A stretch of DNA of 13,908 nt, from NCBI GenBank assembly GCA_001564205.1, contig LKMY01000023.1, positions 1 to 13,908 of the forward strand, written 5' to 3'. Within the stretch, counting starts at the first letter, position 1. Each line of letters begins with the position of its first letter. The translations under genes were made by a program, and so were the position numbers. The stretch comes from Nanohaloarchaea archaeon PL-Br10_U2g5. GTDB taxonomy: Archaea > Halobacteriota > Halobacteria > Halobacteriales > Haloferacaceae. Positions 6,571-13,160 of this stretch are shown piece after piece. The notes beneath the pieces were generated by a model. It had not been told where the DNA came from and did no database searches. It saw only the letters and a program-made list of their open reading frames with translations.

Positions 6571-8892
6571 ATGAGCAACGAAAAGGACACGAACGACCCG
6601 CCGACCGAGGACTCCGAGAGCCCGGAGCAGCACGGCTCAGAGGAACCGGATCCGGCGGGGAACGGTACGGACGCCCCCATCGACGACGCCCCCGCGCCCG
6701 ATGACCGTGGAAGCGAGTCCGGCGCTCCCGCTGACCCACCGGCGTCCCCGACTCCTGACTCCGGCAACGACGCCACCAGCACCGGTCCCGACGACGACGG
6801 TGCCAACGGCGACCCGGACGACGTCTGGGACGACGGCGTCGTCATCGACGAGGACTCGACTCCAGACGACGCCGGTGAGGGCCACGAAGAAGCGACCGGT
6901 TCCACCCCTGAGGGTGTCACCGAACCGATAGACGACGGCGATATCGACGACCTCGGTAGCACCGTCGAAGTCGAAGGCGCCGAGATCGCCGACGACCCGG
7001 ACCCCGACGACCTCCTCGGCGGGCTCAAAATCGATACGACCGCAGAGCTCGAGATCCCCGACCGGCTTGTCGATCAGGTGATCGGGCAAGAGCACGCCCG
7101 CGACGTGATCATCAAGGCGGCCAAGCAGCGCCGCCACGTGATGATGATCGGCTCGCCCGGAACCGGGAAGTCGATGCTGGCGAAGGCGATGTCCGAGCTG
7201 CTCCCGAAAGAGGAGCTGCAGGACGTCTTGGTCTACCACAACCCCGACGACGGTAACAAGCCGAAAGTGCGGACGGTACCGGCCGGAAAAGGCGATCAGA
7301 TCGCCGACGCCCACCGCGAAGAGGCCCGCAAGCGCAACCAGATGCGGTCGCTGTTGATGTGGATCATCATCGCGGTCGTGTTGGGTTACGCGCTCATCAT
7401 CGTCGGCCAGATCCTGATCGGCATCATCGCGGCCGGGGTCGTCTACCTCGTCTTCCGCTACCTGAACCGCGGCTCGGACGCGATGGTTCCGAACCTGCTG
7501 GTGAACAACGGCGACACGAAGTCCGCGCCGTTCCGCGACGCGACGGGCGCCCACGCCGGCGCGCTGCTCGGCGACGTCCGGCACGACCCGTTCCAGTCCG
7601 GCGGGATGGAGACGCCCAGCCACGACCGCGTCGAGGCGGGAGCGATCCACAAGGCGAACAAGGGCGTCCTGTTCATCGACGAGATCAACACGCTCGACAT
7701 CCGCAGCCAGCAACACCTCATGACGGCGATTCAGGAGGGTGAGTTCGCCATCACGGGCCAGTCTGAGCGCTCCTCAGGCGCGATGGTCCAGACCGAACCG
7801 GTCCCGACCGACTTCGTCATGATCGCGGCCGGAAACCTCGACGCGATGGAGAACATGCACCCGGCGCTCCGGAGCCGTATCAAGGGGTACGGCTACGAGG
7901 TGTACATGGAGGACACGATCGAAGACACCCCGGAGATGCGCCGCAAGTACGTCCGGTTCATCGCACAGGAGGTCGCCAAGGACGGCCGCCTGCCGGAGTT
8001 TTCCGCGGAAGCAATCGAGGAGGTCATCCTCGAAGCCAAGCGTCGCTCCGGCCGGAAGGGACACCTCACGCTCCTCTTCCGGAACCTCGGCGGACTCGTC
8101 CGCGTCGCCGGCGATATCGCCCGCGGCGAGGACGCCGAGCTGACCACCCGCGAGCACGTGCTCGCTGCGAAGGGTCGCTCGCGATCCATCGAACAGCAGC
8201 TCGCGGACGACTACATCGAGCGCCGGAAGGATTACGAGCTTCAGGTCTCCGACGGCTACGTCGTCGGTCGCGTGAACGGCCTCGCCGTCATGGGCGAAGA
8301 CTCCGGTATCATGCTCCCGGTGATGGCCGAAGTGACGCCGACTCAGAGCGGCGGACAGGTGATCGCCACCGGTCAGCTCAAGGAGATGGCCGAGGAGTCC
8401 GTCCAGAACGTCTCGGCGATCATCAAGAAGTTCTCCGACGAGAACATCTCCGAGAAGGATATCCATATCCAGTTCATCCAGACCGGTCAACAGGGGGTCG
8501 ACGGCGACTCCGCCTCGATCACGGTTGCGACCGCCGTGATCAGCGCACTGGAGGACGTCGGAGTCGATCAGAGCCTCGCCATGACCGGCTCGCTGTCGGT
8601 CCGCGGCGACGTGCTTCCGGTCGGCGGCGTCACTCACAAGATCGAAGCGGCCGCGAAGGCCGGCTGTACCCGAGTCATCATTCCCGCAGCCAACGAGCAG
8701 GACGTGATGATCGAAGACGAGTACGAGGAGATGATCGAGATCATCCCCGTCTCACACATCAGCGAAGTTCTCGACATCGCGCTGGAAGGCGAAGCGGAGA
8801 AGGATTCGCTCGTCGCCCGGCTCAAATCGATCACGGGATCGGCGCTGAAAGACGGAAAGGTCTCCGGCCCCTCCAGCCCGAGCCCGCAGTAG
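6571..8892 (+). CDS. lonB: Membrane-anchored AAA+ ATP-dependent protease LonB
   Basis: The archaeal Lon protease (773 aa) unfolds and degrades proteins at the cytoplasmic side of the membrane. A highly acidic, Pro/Gly/Ser-rich tail covers residues 1-150. The AAA+ domain follows: Walker A GSPGTGKS at 194-201, Walker B LFIDEIN at 367-373 and sensor AAGN at 419-422. Between Walker A and B two membrane spans (about 261-279 and 281-296) form the LonB-specific hairpin anchor. The protease domain has the catalytic Ser647 in DGDSAS and Lys690 in GGVTHK, 43 residues apart as in other Lon enzymes. The ATG at 6571 is used; the frame is open further upstream but crosses the presumed promoter. From memory, lonB is essential in Haloferax volcanii and controls phytoene synthase level. 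It is 27 nt upstream of an intramembrane protease gene, suggesting one operon. The acidic tail is longer than in most archaeal LonB proteins. Confidence 0.96.
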   Translation: MSNEKDTNDPPTEDSESPEQHGSEEPDPAGNGTDAPIDDAPAPDDRGSESGAPADPPASPTPDSGNDATSTGPDDDGANGDPDDVWDDGVVIDEDSTPDDAGEGHEEATGSTPEGVTEPIDDGDIDDLGSTVEVEGAEIADDPDPDDLLGGLKIDTTAELEIPDRLVDQVIGQEHARDVIIKAAKQRRHVMMIGSPGTGKSMLAKAMSELLPKEELQDVLVYHNPDDGNKPKVRTVPAGKGDQIADAHREEARKRNQMRSLLMWIIIAVVLGYALIIVGQILIGIIAAGVVYLVFRYLNRGSDAMVPNLLVNNGDTKSAPFRDATGAHAGALLGDVRHDPFQSGGMETPSHDRVEAGAIHKANKGVLFIDEINTLDIRSQQHLMTAIQEGEFAITGQSERSSGAMVQTEPVPTDFVMIAAGNLDAMENMHPALRSRIKGYGYEVYMEDTIEDTPEMRRKYVRFIAQEVAKDGRLPEFSAEAIEEVILEAKRRSGRKGHLTLLFRNLGGLVRVAGDIARGEDAELTTREHVLAAKGRSRSIEQQLADDYIERRKDYELQVSDGYVVGRVNGLAVMGEDSGIMLPVMAEVTPTQSGGQVIATGQLKEMAEESVQNVSAIIKKFSDENISEKDIHIQFIQTGQQGVDGDSASITVATAVISALEDVGVDQSLAMTGSLSVRGDVLPVGGVTHKIEAAAKAGCTRVIIPAANEQDVMIEDEYEEMIEIIPVSHISEVLDIALEGEAEKDSLVARLKSITGSALKDGKVSGPSSPSPQ

Positions 8893-8919
8893 AACCTCGA
8901 TTGCACGCCGACTAACCGA

Positions 8920-9879
8920 ATGACCGACTGGGCGACGTTCGCGGCTACGACCGTCGTTTTGACGCTGCTGCTTCTGTATTTCACTCGACGCACCCAGCGG
9001 ACGCTGGAACGCGTTCGGATCGTCGACTCGCAGAGCGAGGCCGGTGGCGACGGTGACAGCGCCACCGGCGTGGAGCGGACCGCCGCGAGCGACGCAGCCG
9101 GCGAACACGGCTCCGCACCCGATTCTGCGAACACCGTTGCGACCGACACGACTGGGTTCGATGCCAGCGGGAGCGACGCGGCGGCTCCCGTCGCCGCGAC
9201 CGACGACGCACCGGTGGCGGGGGCCTCACACCGGCGAGACGAGCCGGTTCTCACGACGGCTGCGCTGCTGGCGAACGCGGCGCTCTCGCAGCTGTTTGCG
9301 CTCCTTGCCCTCGTCGGTATCGCGTGGTGGACGGCGGTGCCGGCGTCGGCGTTCGGGATCGGCGGAGAGACCGCAGCGCTCGGGCGTGTCGGTCCGCTCT
9401 CGATCGGTTCGCTCGATCCGAGCTCCGCCCTCGGAGTCGGCATCGTCGTCGGCGCCGCGCTCTACGCCGGGAACGAGGCGGCTGCACGGCTCGGAGCGCG
9501 CGTCGGCGTCCCACCGTCTGAGGGGCTCCGAGAGGCCATGGCGCCCGGGGACGCACGAGGATGGGCGCTCCTGCTCGGCGTCGTGCTTCCGATCGTCGCG
9601 GTCTTCGAGGAGGCGCTGTTCCGCGGGGCGCTTATCGGTGCGCTTGCGCTCGGCTTCGCGATCGATCCGTGGCTGCTCGCCGTCGGTTCCTCCGTCGCTT
9701 TCGGGCTCGGTCACGGCGCACAAGGGCGGCTCGGAGTTGTGGTGACGACCCTACTCGGCTTCGGTCTCGCAGCGGTGTTCATCGTCACGGGGAGTCTGCT
9801 CGTCGTGATCGTCGCTCACTACGTCGTCAACGCGCTGGAGTTCGTGGTTCGTGAGACGCTCGGGATCGAGCCGATCTGA
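8920..9879 (+). CDS. CPBP-family intramembrane metalloprotease
   Basis: A 319-residue membrane protein with the three motifs of the CPBP (Rce1/Abi) glutamate protease family. EEALFR at 230-235 gives the Glu pair and Arg, FGLGH at 261-265 gives the first His, and HYVVN at 300-304 gives the second His and Asn. A single N-terminal membrane segment (about 4-21) with a basic flank is followed by a low-complexity Ala/Asp/Ser/Thr/Gly linker (about 37-108). Several hydrophobic spans follow from about 110 to 310. The linker probably keeps the catalytic bundle at a distance from an N-terminal anchor; its function is unknown. The ATG at 8920 directly precedes the hydrophobic segment; there is no clear Shine-Dalgarno site. 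The gene follows lonB by 27 nt. Archaeal members of this family have no firmly established substrates; prenylated-protein processing, as in Rce1, is one family activity. Confidence 0.87.
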   Translation: MTDWATFAATTVVLTLLLLYFTRRTQRTLERVRIVDSQSEAGGDGDSATGVERTAASDAAGEHGSAPDSANTVATDTTGFDASGSDAAAPVAATDDAPVAGASHRRDEPVLTTAALLANAALSQLFALLALVGIAWWTAVPASAFGIGGETAALGRVGPLSIGSLDPSSALGVGIVVGAALYAGNEAAARLGARVGVPPSEGLREAMAPGDARGWALLLGVVLPIVAVFEEALFRGALIGALALGFAIDPWLLAVGSSVAFGLGHGAQGRLGVVVTTLLGFGLAAVFIVTGSLLVVIVAHYVVNALEFVVRETLGIEPI

Positions 9880-9927
9880 GCCTCACAGAGACGGCTTGGT
9901 ATCGACCGAGAGCCCGTCTCCACCCCC

Positions 9928-9936
9928 TTTTTATTA
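9928..9936 (+). promoter_or_regulatory. TATA box of the CBS-ParB/Srx gene
   Basis: TTTTTATTA lies with its centre 26 nt upstream of the ATG at 9958, indicating a leaderless transcript. The C5T5 run just before and within it (9923-9932) may also end transcription of the preceding protease operon. Confidence 0.65.
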
Positions 9937-9957
9937 CCGCGGGATCAATGCGAGGTG

Positions 9958-10740
9958 ATGAGCGGGAAACCGACCGTCGGAGAGTATATGACCCGCGACG
10001 TCGACACCGTCAGCCCGGACGAGACGGTCGCGGCGGTCGCGAAACGGATGGCTGAGAGCGACGGTCACAACGGGTTCCCAGTCACGCAGGGGCGAACCGT
10101 TGAAGGGTTCGTCGCGGCCGGCGACCTCCTCCTCGCTGACGACGACGCACCGGTGTTCACGGTGATGTCTACCGACCTTATCGTCGCGCACCCAGATATG
10201 AAAGTGACCGACGCCGCCCGCGTCATTCTCCGATCCGGGATCCAGCGGCTCCCGGTCGTCGACGACGCCGACAACCTCGTCGGGATCATCTCGAACACCG
10301 ATGTCGTCCGTTCGCAGATCGAGCGCGCGACGCCGAGCAAAGTCGGGAAGCTGATGCGTACCCTCGAACAGATCCACGGCGTCGAGCTCTCCGAGGAGCG
10401 TCGGGAGGTACGGCTCACCGACCTCAAACCGACGCAGGCGCGGGTGTACGCCGACGAGTTGGAGGGACGGCAGTACGAGTTAGAGCGCGGGCTCGCGGAG
10501 CCGCTCGTCGTCATCGACAACGACGGAACGCTCCACCTCGCCGACGGCCATCATCGCGTGATGGCCGCCCACGAGGCCGGTATCGAGACGATGGACGCCT
10601 ACGTGATCGTTCCCTCACGCCGGATCGATCTCGGGATGGCCAAGACCGCAGAAAAAGAGGGGTTGTACGAGATCACCGACATCGAAGTCGTCGACTACGC
10701 CCGTCACCCGCTCGTCGAGACGACGAAACGGCTGCAATAA
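9958..10740 (+). CDS. Two CBS domains fused to a ParB/sulfiredoxin-fold domain
   Basis: A soluble 260-residue protein. A tandem CBS (Bateman) module occupies about 6-122, with characteristic repeats at 8-62 (VGEYMTRDVDTVSPDETV...) and 68-122 (TVMSTDLIVAHPDMKV... RLPVVDD... LVGIISNTDVV). CBS pairs bind adenosine nucleotides or SAM. After a linker (123-150) a ParB/Srx-like domain runs from about 151 to 215, with the signature LADGHHR at 194-200. That motif occurs in ParB-type nucleases/CTPases and also in the archaeal free-serine kinase SerK, so 'partition protein' is not secure. No helix-turn-helix domain or neighbouring ParA gene is present, which argues against chromosome partitioning. The ATG at 9958 is preferred to the adjacent GTG at 9955 on TATA spacing. 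It is probably an adenylate-regulated enzyme or DNA-associated protein; which one is open. Confidence 0.85.
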   Translation: MSGKPTVGEYMTRDVDTVSPDETVAAVAKRMAESDGHNGFPVTQGRTVEGFVAAGDLLLADDDAPVFTVMSTDLIVAHPDMKVTDAARVILRSGIQRLPVVDDADNLVGIISNTDVVRSQIERATPSKVGKLMRTLEQIHGVELSEERREVRLTDLKPTQARVYADELEGRQYELERGLAEPLVVIDNDGTLHLADGHHRVMAAHEAGIETMDAYVIVPSRRIDLGMAKTAEKEGLYEITDIEVVDYARHPLVETTKRLQ

Positions 10741-10781
10741 GGTTCTCCCCGCGGTACACGGCGAGTAGTCCCAAAATACTG

Positions 10782-10798
10782 TGTCCTCGTGGGGGACA
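10782..10798 (+). repeat. Inverted repeat (7-bp stem) abutting the next TATA box: terminator hairpin or operator
   Basis: TGTCCTC and GGGGACA flank a 3-nt GTG loop, pairing over 7 positions with one G-T pair. A T-run (10801-10805) follows directly, so it looks like a hairpin plus U-tract terminator for the CBS gene that ends 41 nt upstream. It also abuts the BRE/TATA of the following small gene, where activators or repressors commonly bind in archaea. Confidence 0.45.
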
Positions 10799-10800
10799 GA

Positions 10801-10810
10801 TTTTTATAAA
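10801..10810 (+). promoter_or_regulatory. TATA box of the 85-aa membrane protein gene
   Basis: TTTTTATAAA is centred about 26 nt upstream of the ATG at 10831, giving a leaderless transcript. The A/T richness contrasts strongly with its flanks. Confidence 0.75.
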
Positions 10811-10830
10811 TCGGCAGAGATGTAGTAGAT

Positions 10831-11088
10831 ATGAAATCACGAATCAGGAGCGCGCTCTCCAGAGCAAAGTACGCGGCGGTCGGTGCGGCCATCGGGGCCG
10901 CAGTCGGCGGCTTAGTGAGCCGGAACACGGCGAGTACGGGCGGTGCCCTCGGCGGACTCGTCGGCGCGTCCCTCGCCGACGCGCGGAGCGACCCGAACGG
11001 ATTTTTCTCGGAGCTTCGGTCAACGACGGACGAGGAGTCCGCGGATGCGGAACGTGAGGAGTCGGCCGACGAGACGGCCGACGCGTAG
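10831..11088 (+). CDS. Small glycine-zipper membrane protein, function unknown
   Basis: An 85-residue protein with three parts: a basic N-terminus (MKSRIRSALSRAK), two small-residue hydrophobic segments, and an acidic Glu/Asp/Ala tail (about 66-85). Each hydrophobic segment carries a GxxxGxxxG pattern: Gly18, Gly22, Gly26 in the first and Gly37, Gly41, Gly45 in the second. Such glycine zippers pack membrane helices closely and are found in small outer-surface or oligomeric membrane proteins. A helical hairpin in the cytoplasmic membrane is the likely form. The start is fixed by its strong leaderless TATA box. It stands alone between the CBS gene and the nop5 operon and has its own promoter. 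I recognise no named family; function should not be assigned. Confidence 0.75.
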   Translation: MKSRIRSALSRAKYAAVGAAIGAAVGGLVSRNTASTGGALGGLVGASLADARSDPNGFFSELRSTTDEESADAEREESADETADA

Positions 11089-11109
11089 CTCCGGACGCTT
11101 CGGGAACGC

Positions 11110-11118
11110 CTATACAAT
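11110..11118 (+). promoter_or_regulatory. TATA box of the nop5-fibrillarin operon
   Basis: CTATACAAT is centred 26 nt upstream of the nop5 ATG at 11140, again indicating a leaderless mRNA. It lies in the 51-nt gap after the 85-aa gene. Confidence 0.6.
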
Positions 11119-11139
11119 CGGAGCGAGTATCGAGCGGTA

Positions 11140-12042
11140 ATGACTGACACCGATGCTGCAACCGAGACTGACGTCTCGGAGGCGGGCTGGTTCGAGGGGC
11201 TTCCCCAAAACGAACCAGAGCGCTCCGCCGCCGTTCACGAGCGCATCACAAAAGGCGAATCGCCAGCGCCGCGGGACTGGCCCGGGCTCGCCGTCGAAGC
11301 CGGCTTCACCGACTCCGAAGCCGACTACTACGACCGCCTCCATGCGGCGACGACCGCCACGACCCGCGAGACCGTCCGAGAACGCGAGCGCGCGGACGAC
11401 GCCCAACTTATCCACGCAGTGCGAGCGATGGACGACTGTGAGCGCACGGCAAACGAGCTGGCCGAGCGCGCCACTGAATGGGCGGGGAGCCTCTTCGACG
11501 ACGCGGAGCCGGGAATCGAAGGCGCCCGATCGATCGCCGATCGCGAGCCCGAAAGCGAGGTCGAGCGTCGAGCCGTGTCGCTCGCAGGCCGCGTTAGGGA
11601 TCTCGCCGCAGAGCGAGACGAACTCGCGGCGACGATCGATCGGCTGGCGCCCGCAGTCGCGCCGAATCTCACCGAAATGGCCGGTCCGGAGCTCGCAGCG
11701 CGGCTGATCGCGCTCGCGGGCGGCTTGGAGTCACTCGCCAAGAAGCCTTCGGGGACGGTACAAGTGCTCGGCGCCGAGGACGCGCTGTTCGCCCATCTCT
11801 CAGGGCGTGCCCCCTCCCCGAAACACGGGATCATCTACACGCACGAGTACGTCCGAAACACCCGGCCCGAGGACCGCGGCTCCGCATCGCGGGCGCTGGC
11901 CGGGAAGCTGACGCTCGCCGCCCGCGTCGACCACTACTCGGGCGAGCGACGAGCGACGCTTCACGAGAAGCTCCGCGAGCGGATGGCGACGATCCGGGCG
12001 CGCGAGCACGCTGCTACGAGCGAGGGTGACGAGGATGAGTGA
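11140..12042 (+). CDS. nop5: Nop5/Nop56-type C/D box sRNP scaffold protein
   Basis: The protein (300 aa) is the scaffold of archaeal C/D box ribonucleoproteins; it holds fibrillarin on guide RNA/L7Ae so that rRNA riboses are 2'-O-methylated. A coiled-coil-like charged region spans about 140-170. The Nop domain, about 174-269, includes the signature GAEDALFAHL (211-220), PSPKHGIIYTHEYV (225-238) and the conserved Arg-rich RNA/L7Ae contact region through ARVDHYSG (261-268). The N-terminal fibrillarin-binding part is short and acidic, making the protein smaller than the 370-420 residues of many archaeal Nop5 proteins. The usual Lys-rich C-terminal tail is replaced by an acidic one. Translation of fibrillarin is coupled through an 8-nt overlap. 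The gene pair and order match the classical archaeal operon. Confidence 0.94.
   Translation: MTDTDAATETDVSEAGWFEGLPQNEPERSAAVHERITKGESPAPRDWPGLAVEAGFTDSEADYYDRLHAATTATTRETVRERERADDAQLIHAVRAMDDCERTANELAERATEWAGSLFDDAEPGIEGARSIADREPESEVERRAVSLAGRVRDLAAERDELAATIDRLAPAVAPNLTEMAGPELAARLIALAGGLESLAKKPSGTVQVLGAEDALFAHLSGRAPSPKHGIIYTHEYVRNTRPEDRGSASRALAGKLTLAARVDHYSGERRATLHEKLRERMATIRAREHAATSEGDEDE
12025..12029 (+). promoter_or_regulatory. Shine-Dalgarno site for fibrillarin
   Basis: GGTGA, complementary to the 3' end of archaeal 16S rRNA, lies 5 nt before the ATG at 12035 within the end of nop5. It supports that ATG over an in-frame GTG at 12026 and explains efficient start inside the operon, where leaderless initiation is impossible. 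Confidence 0.6.
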
Positions 12043-12691
12043 CGCCGTCGATTCCGACACGCGGTCGCTGCCAACGGGCGTCGAGCGACGCGAAATCGCG
12101 GGCGAGACGCGGCTTGCGACCCGCGGCGAGCCGGTGTACGGCGAGCCGACAGACGGCGACTGGCGCGCGTGGGACCCCGAGCGGTCGAAGCTCGGCGGGA
12201 TGCTCGAACTCGGGATTGATACCGGGCTGTCGGGCGGTGAGACGGTGTTGTATCTCGGCGCATCGAGCGGGACCACCGTTAGCCACGTCGCCGACTTCGC
12301 CGGGCCGACGTACGCGGTGGAGTTCGCGCCGCGACCCGCGCGTGACCTCGTCGAGACCGCAGCGCCACGCGGCCGACTCTTTCCACTTTTAAAAGATGCC
12401 AGAACCCCCCGGACGTACGCGCACGTCGTCGAGTCGAATGTCGACGCGATCGTTCAGGACGTGGCGACGCGCGGGCAGGCCGAAGTGGCGGTGCGGAACG
12501 CGCAGTTCCTCGCGGACGACGGTCGGCTGCTACTCGCGATCAAGGCTCGTAGCGAGGACGTGACGGCCGCGCCGGAAGACGTGTTCGAGCGCGCGCTCGA
12601 TCGGCTTCGGGAGGTCTACGAGATTCTGGAGACGGAGCGGTTAGACCGGTACCACGAGGACCACCTCGGTGTCGTGGCGACGCCACGGTAG
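12035..12691 (+). CDS. flpA: Fibrillarin-like rRNA/tRNA 2'-O-methyltransferase
   Basis: A 218-residue SAM-dependent methyltransferase, the catalytic subunit of C/D box RNPs. SAM motif I is VLYLGASSGTT (71-81). YAVE (93-96) supplies the acidic residue that binds the ribose. DAIVQDVA (137-144) carries the conserved Asp142, and LAIKARS (167-173) carries the catalytic-region Lys170. Length is normal for archaeal fibrillarin (about 210-230). The ATG at 12035 follows a good Shine-Dalgarno site and overlaps the nop5 stop by 8 nt. An A/T-rich codon cluster with TTTTAAAA (12387-12394) interrupts the otherwise GC-rich gene. It ends 34 nt before the convergent TFB-like gene, with no T-run terminator in the gap. 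Confidence 0.95.
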   Translation: MSDAVDSDTRSLPTGVERREIAGETRLATRGEPVYGEPTDGDWRAWDPERSKLGGMLELGIDTGLSGGETVLYLGASSGTTVSHVADFAGPTYAVEFAPRPARDLVETAAPRGRLFPLLKDARTPRTYAHVVESNVDAIVQDVATRGQAEVAVRNAQFLADDGRLLLAIKARSEDVTAAPEDVFERALDRLREVYEILETERLDRYHEDHLGVVATPR

Positions 12692-12725
12692 CGTCAGCAC
12701 CGAGAGACGAACGCCGAGTCCGCAT

Positions 12726-13034
12726 CTACCACGTCGGCGGCGAGAAGCCGGCGTCTTCGAGAATGGGCTTCCAGCGCTTCTGGACGGAGAGTCTGGAGAC
12801 GTCCATCGCGTCAGCGACTGCGGATTGTGAACGCTCCTGTCCGCGGATCAGCGCGGCAGCGTAGAGGCTCGCGGCGGCGGTGACGCGTTTGCCCTGCTCG
12901 CTGTCGGGCGCCTGGGAGAGAAACAGGTCCGTTGCAGTGGTGAACACCTCCTCGTCGAAATCGAGCGTCGCGCATGCGTCATCGAGGCGGTCGAGCCATG
13001 CCGCGTTGTCGACGCGGTCTGAGGCTCGGTACAT
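12726..13034 (-). CDS. Short TFB-like protein with a single cyclin repeat
   Basis: A 102-residue protein that resembles only one cyclin-fold repeat of the archaeal transcription factor TFB (TFIIB). The segment VTAAASLYAAALIRGQERSQSAVA begins at 51, and a helix-turn-helix-like end runs through SRLSVQKRWKPIL (80-92), like the second repeat that contacts BRE. It lacks the zinc ribbon, the B-reader and the other repeat, so it cannot act as a complete TFB. The gene looks intact: GC-biased codons, no frameshift, and a TATA box (13057-13064) about 26 nt from the ATG at 13034 for a leaderless transcript. Similar short 'TFIIB family' proteins are, as I recall, annotated across haloarchaea. It may modulate transcription by competing with or assisting TFB, or bind DNA near its divergent neighbour. 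Function is inference. Confidence 0.78.
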   Translation of the reverse strand: MYRASDRVDNAAWLDRLDDACATLDFDEEVFTTATDLFLSQAPDSEQGKRVTAAASLYAAALIRGQERSQSAVADAMDVSRLSVQKRWKPILEDAGFSPPTW

Positions 13035-13056
13035 ACCCGAACAATGATTGCAACGG

Positions 13057-13064
13057 TATAAAAA
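13057..13064 (-). promoter_or_regulatory. TATA box of the TFB-like gene
   Basis: On the minus strand this reads TTTTTATA, centred about 26 nt from the ATG at 13034, so the mRNA is probably leaderless. It is the only A/T-rich element in the 126-nt divergent gap to the endonuclease III gene (13035-13160), and no clear TATA box for that gene is visible nearer its start. Confidence 0.7.
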
Positions 13065-13160
13065 GGCCGCGCGGCGGGCCGGTGTGGTGGGCGGGTAGTG
13101 AGACCGAGGGACTCCCGCCGGGGTCGCCGGCCTGAAGTCTCCGCCGCCCGTAGCGTGGGT

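Noticed and set aside
6637..7716. 359-codon open frame on the minus strand opposite lonB
   Set aside because: It is the antisense of the AAA+ domain, Val/Asp/Arg-rich with no recognisable domain, no promoter and no independent conservation signal; a typical artefact of GC-rich DNA.
9958..10740. Chromosome partition protein ParB as a firm name for the CBS fusion
   Set aside because: Only the N-terminal ParB/Srx-like motif is present; there is no HTH or dimer domain and no ParA neighbour, so a fold-level name is used instead.
13098..13160. N-terminal extension of endonuclease III from a GTG at 13098
   Set aside because: The extra 21 residues are strongly basic and unlike haloarchaeal proteins or the family; the ATG at 13161 begins a normal Nth N-terminus.
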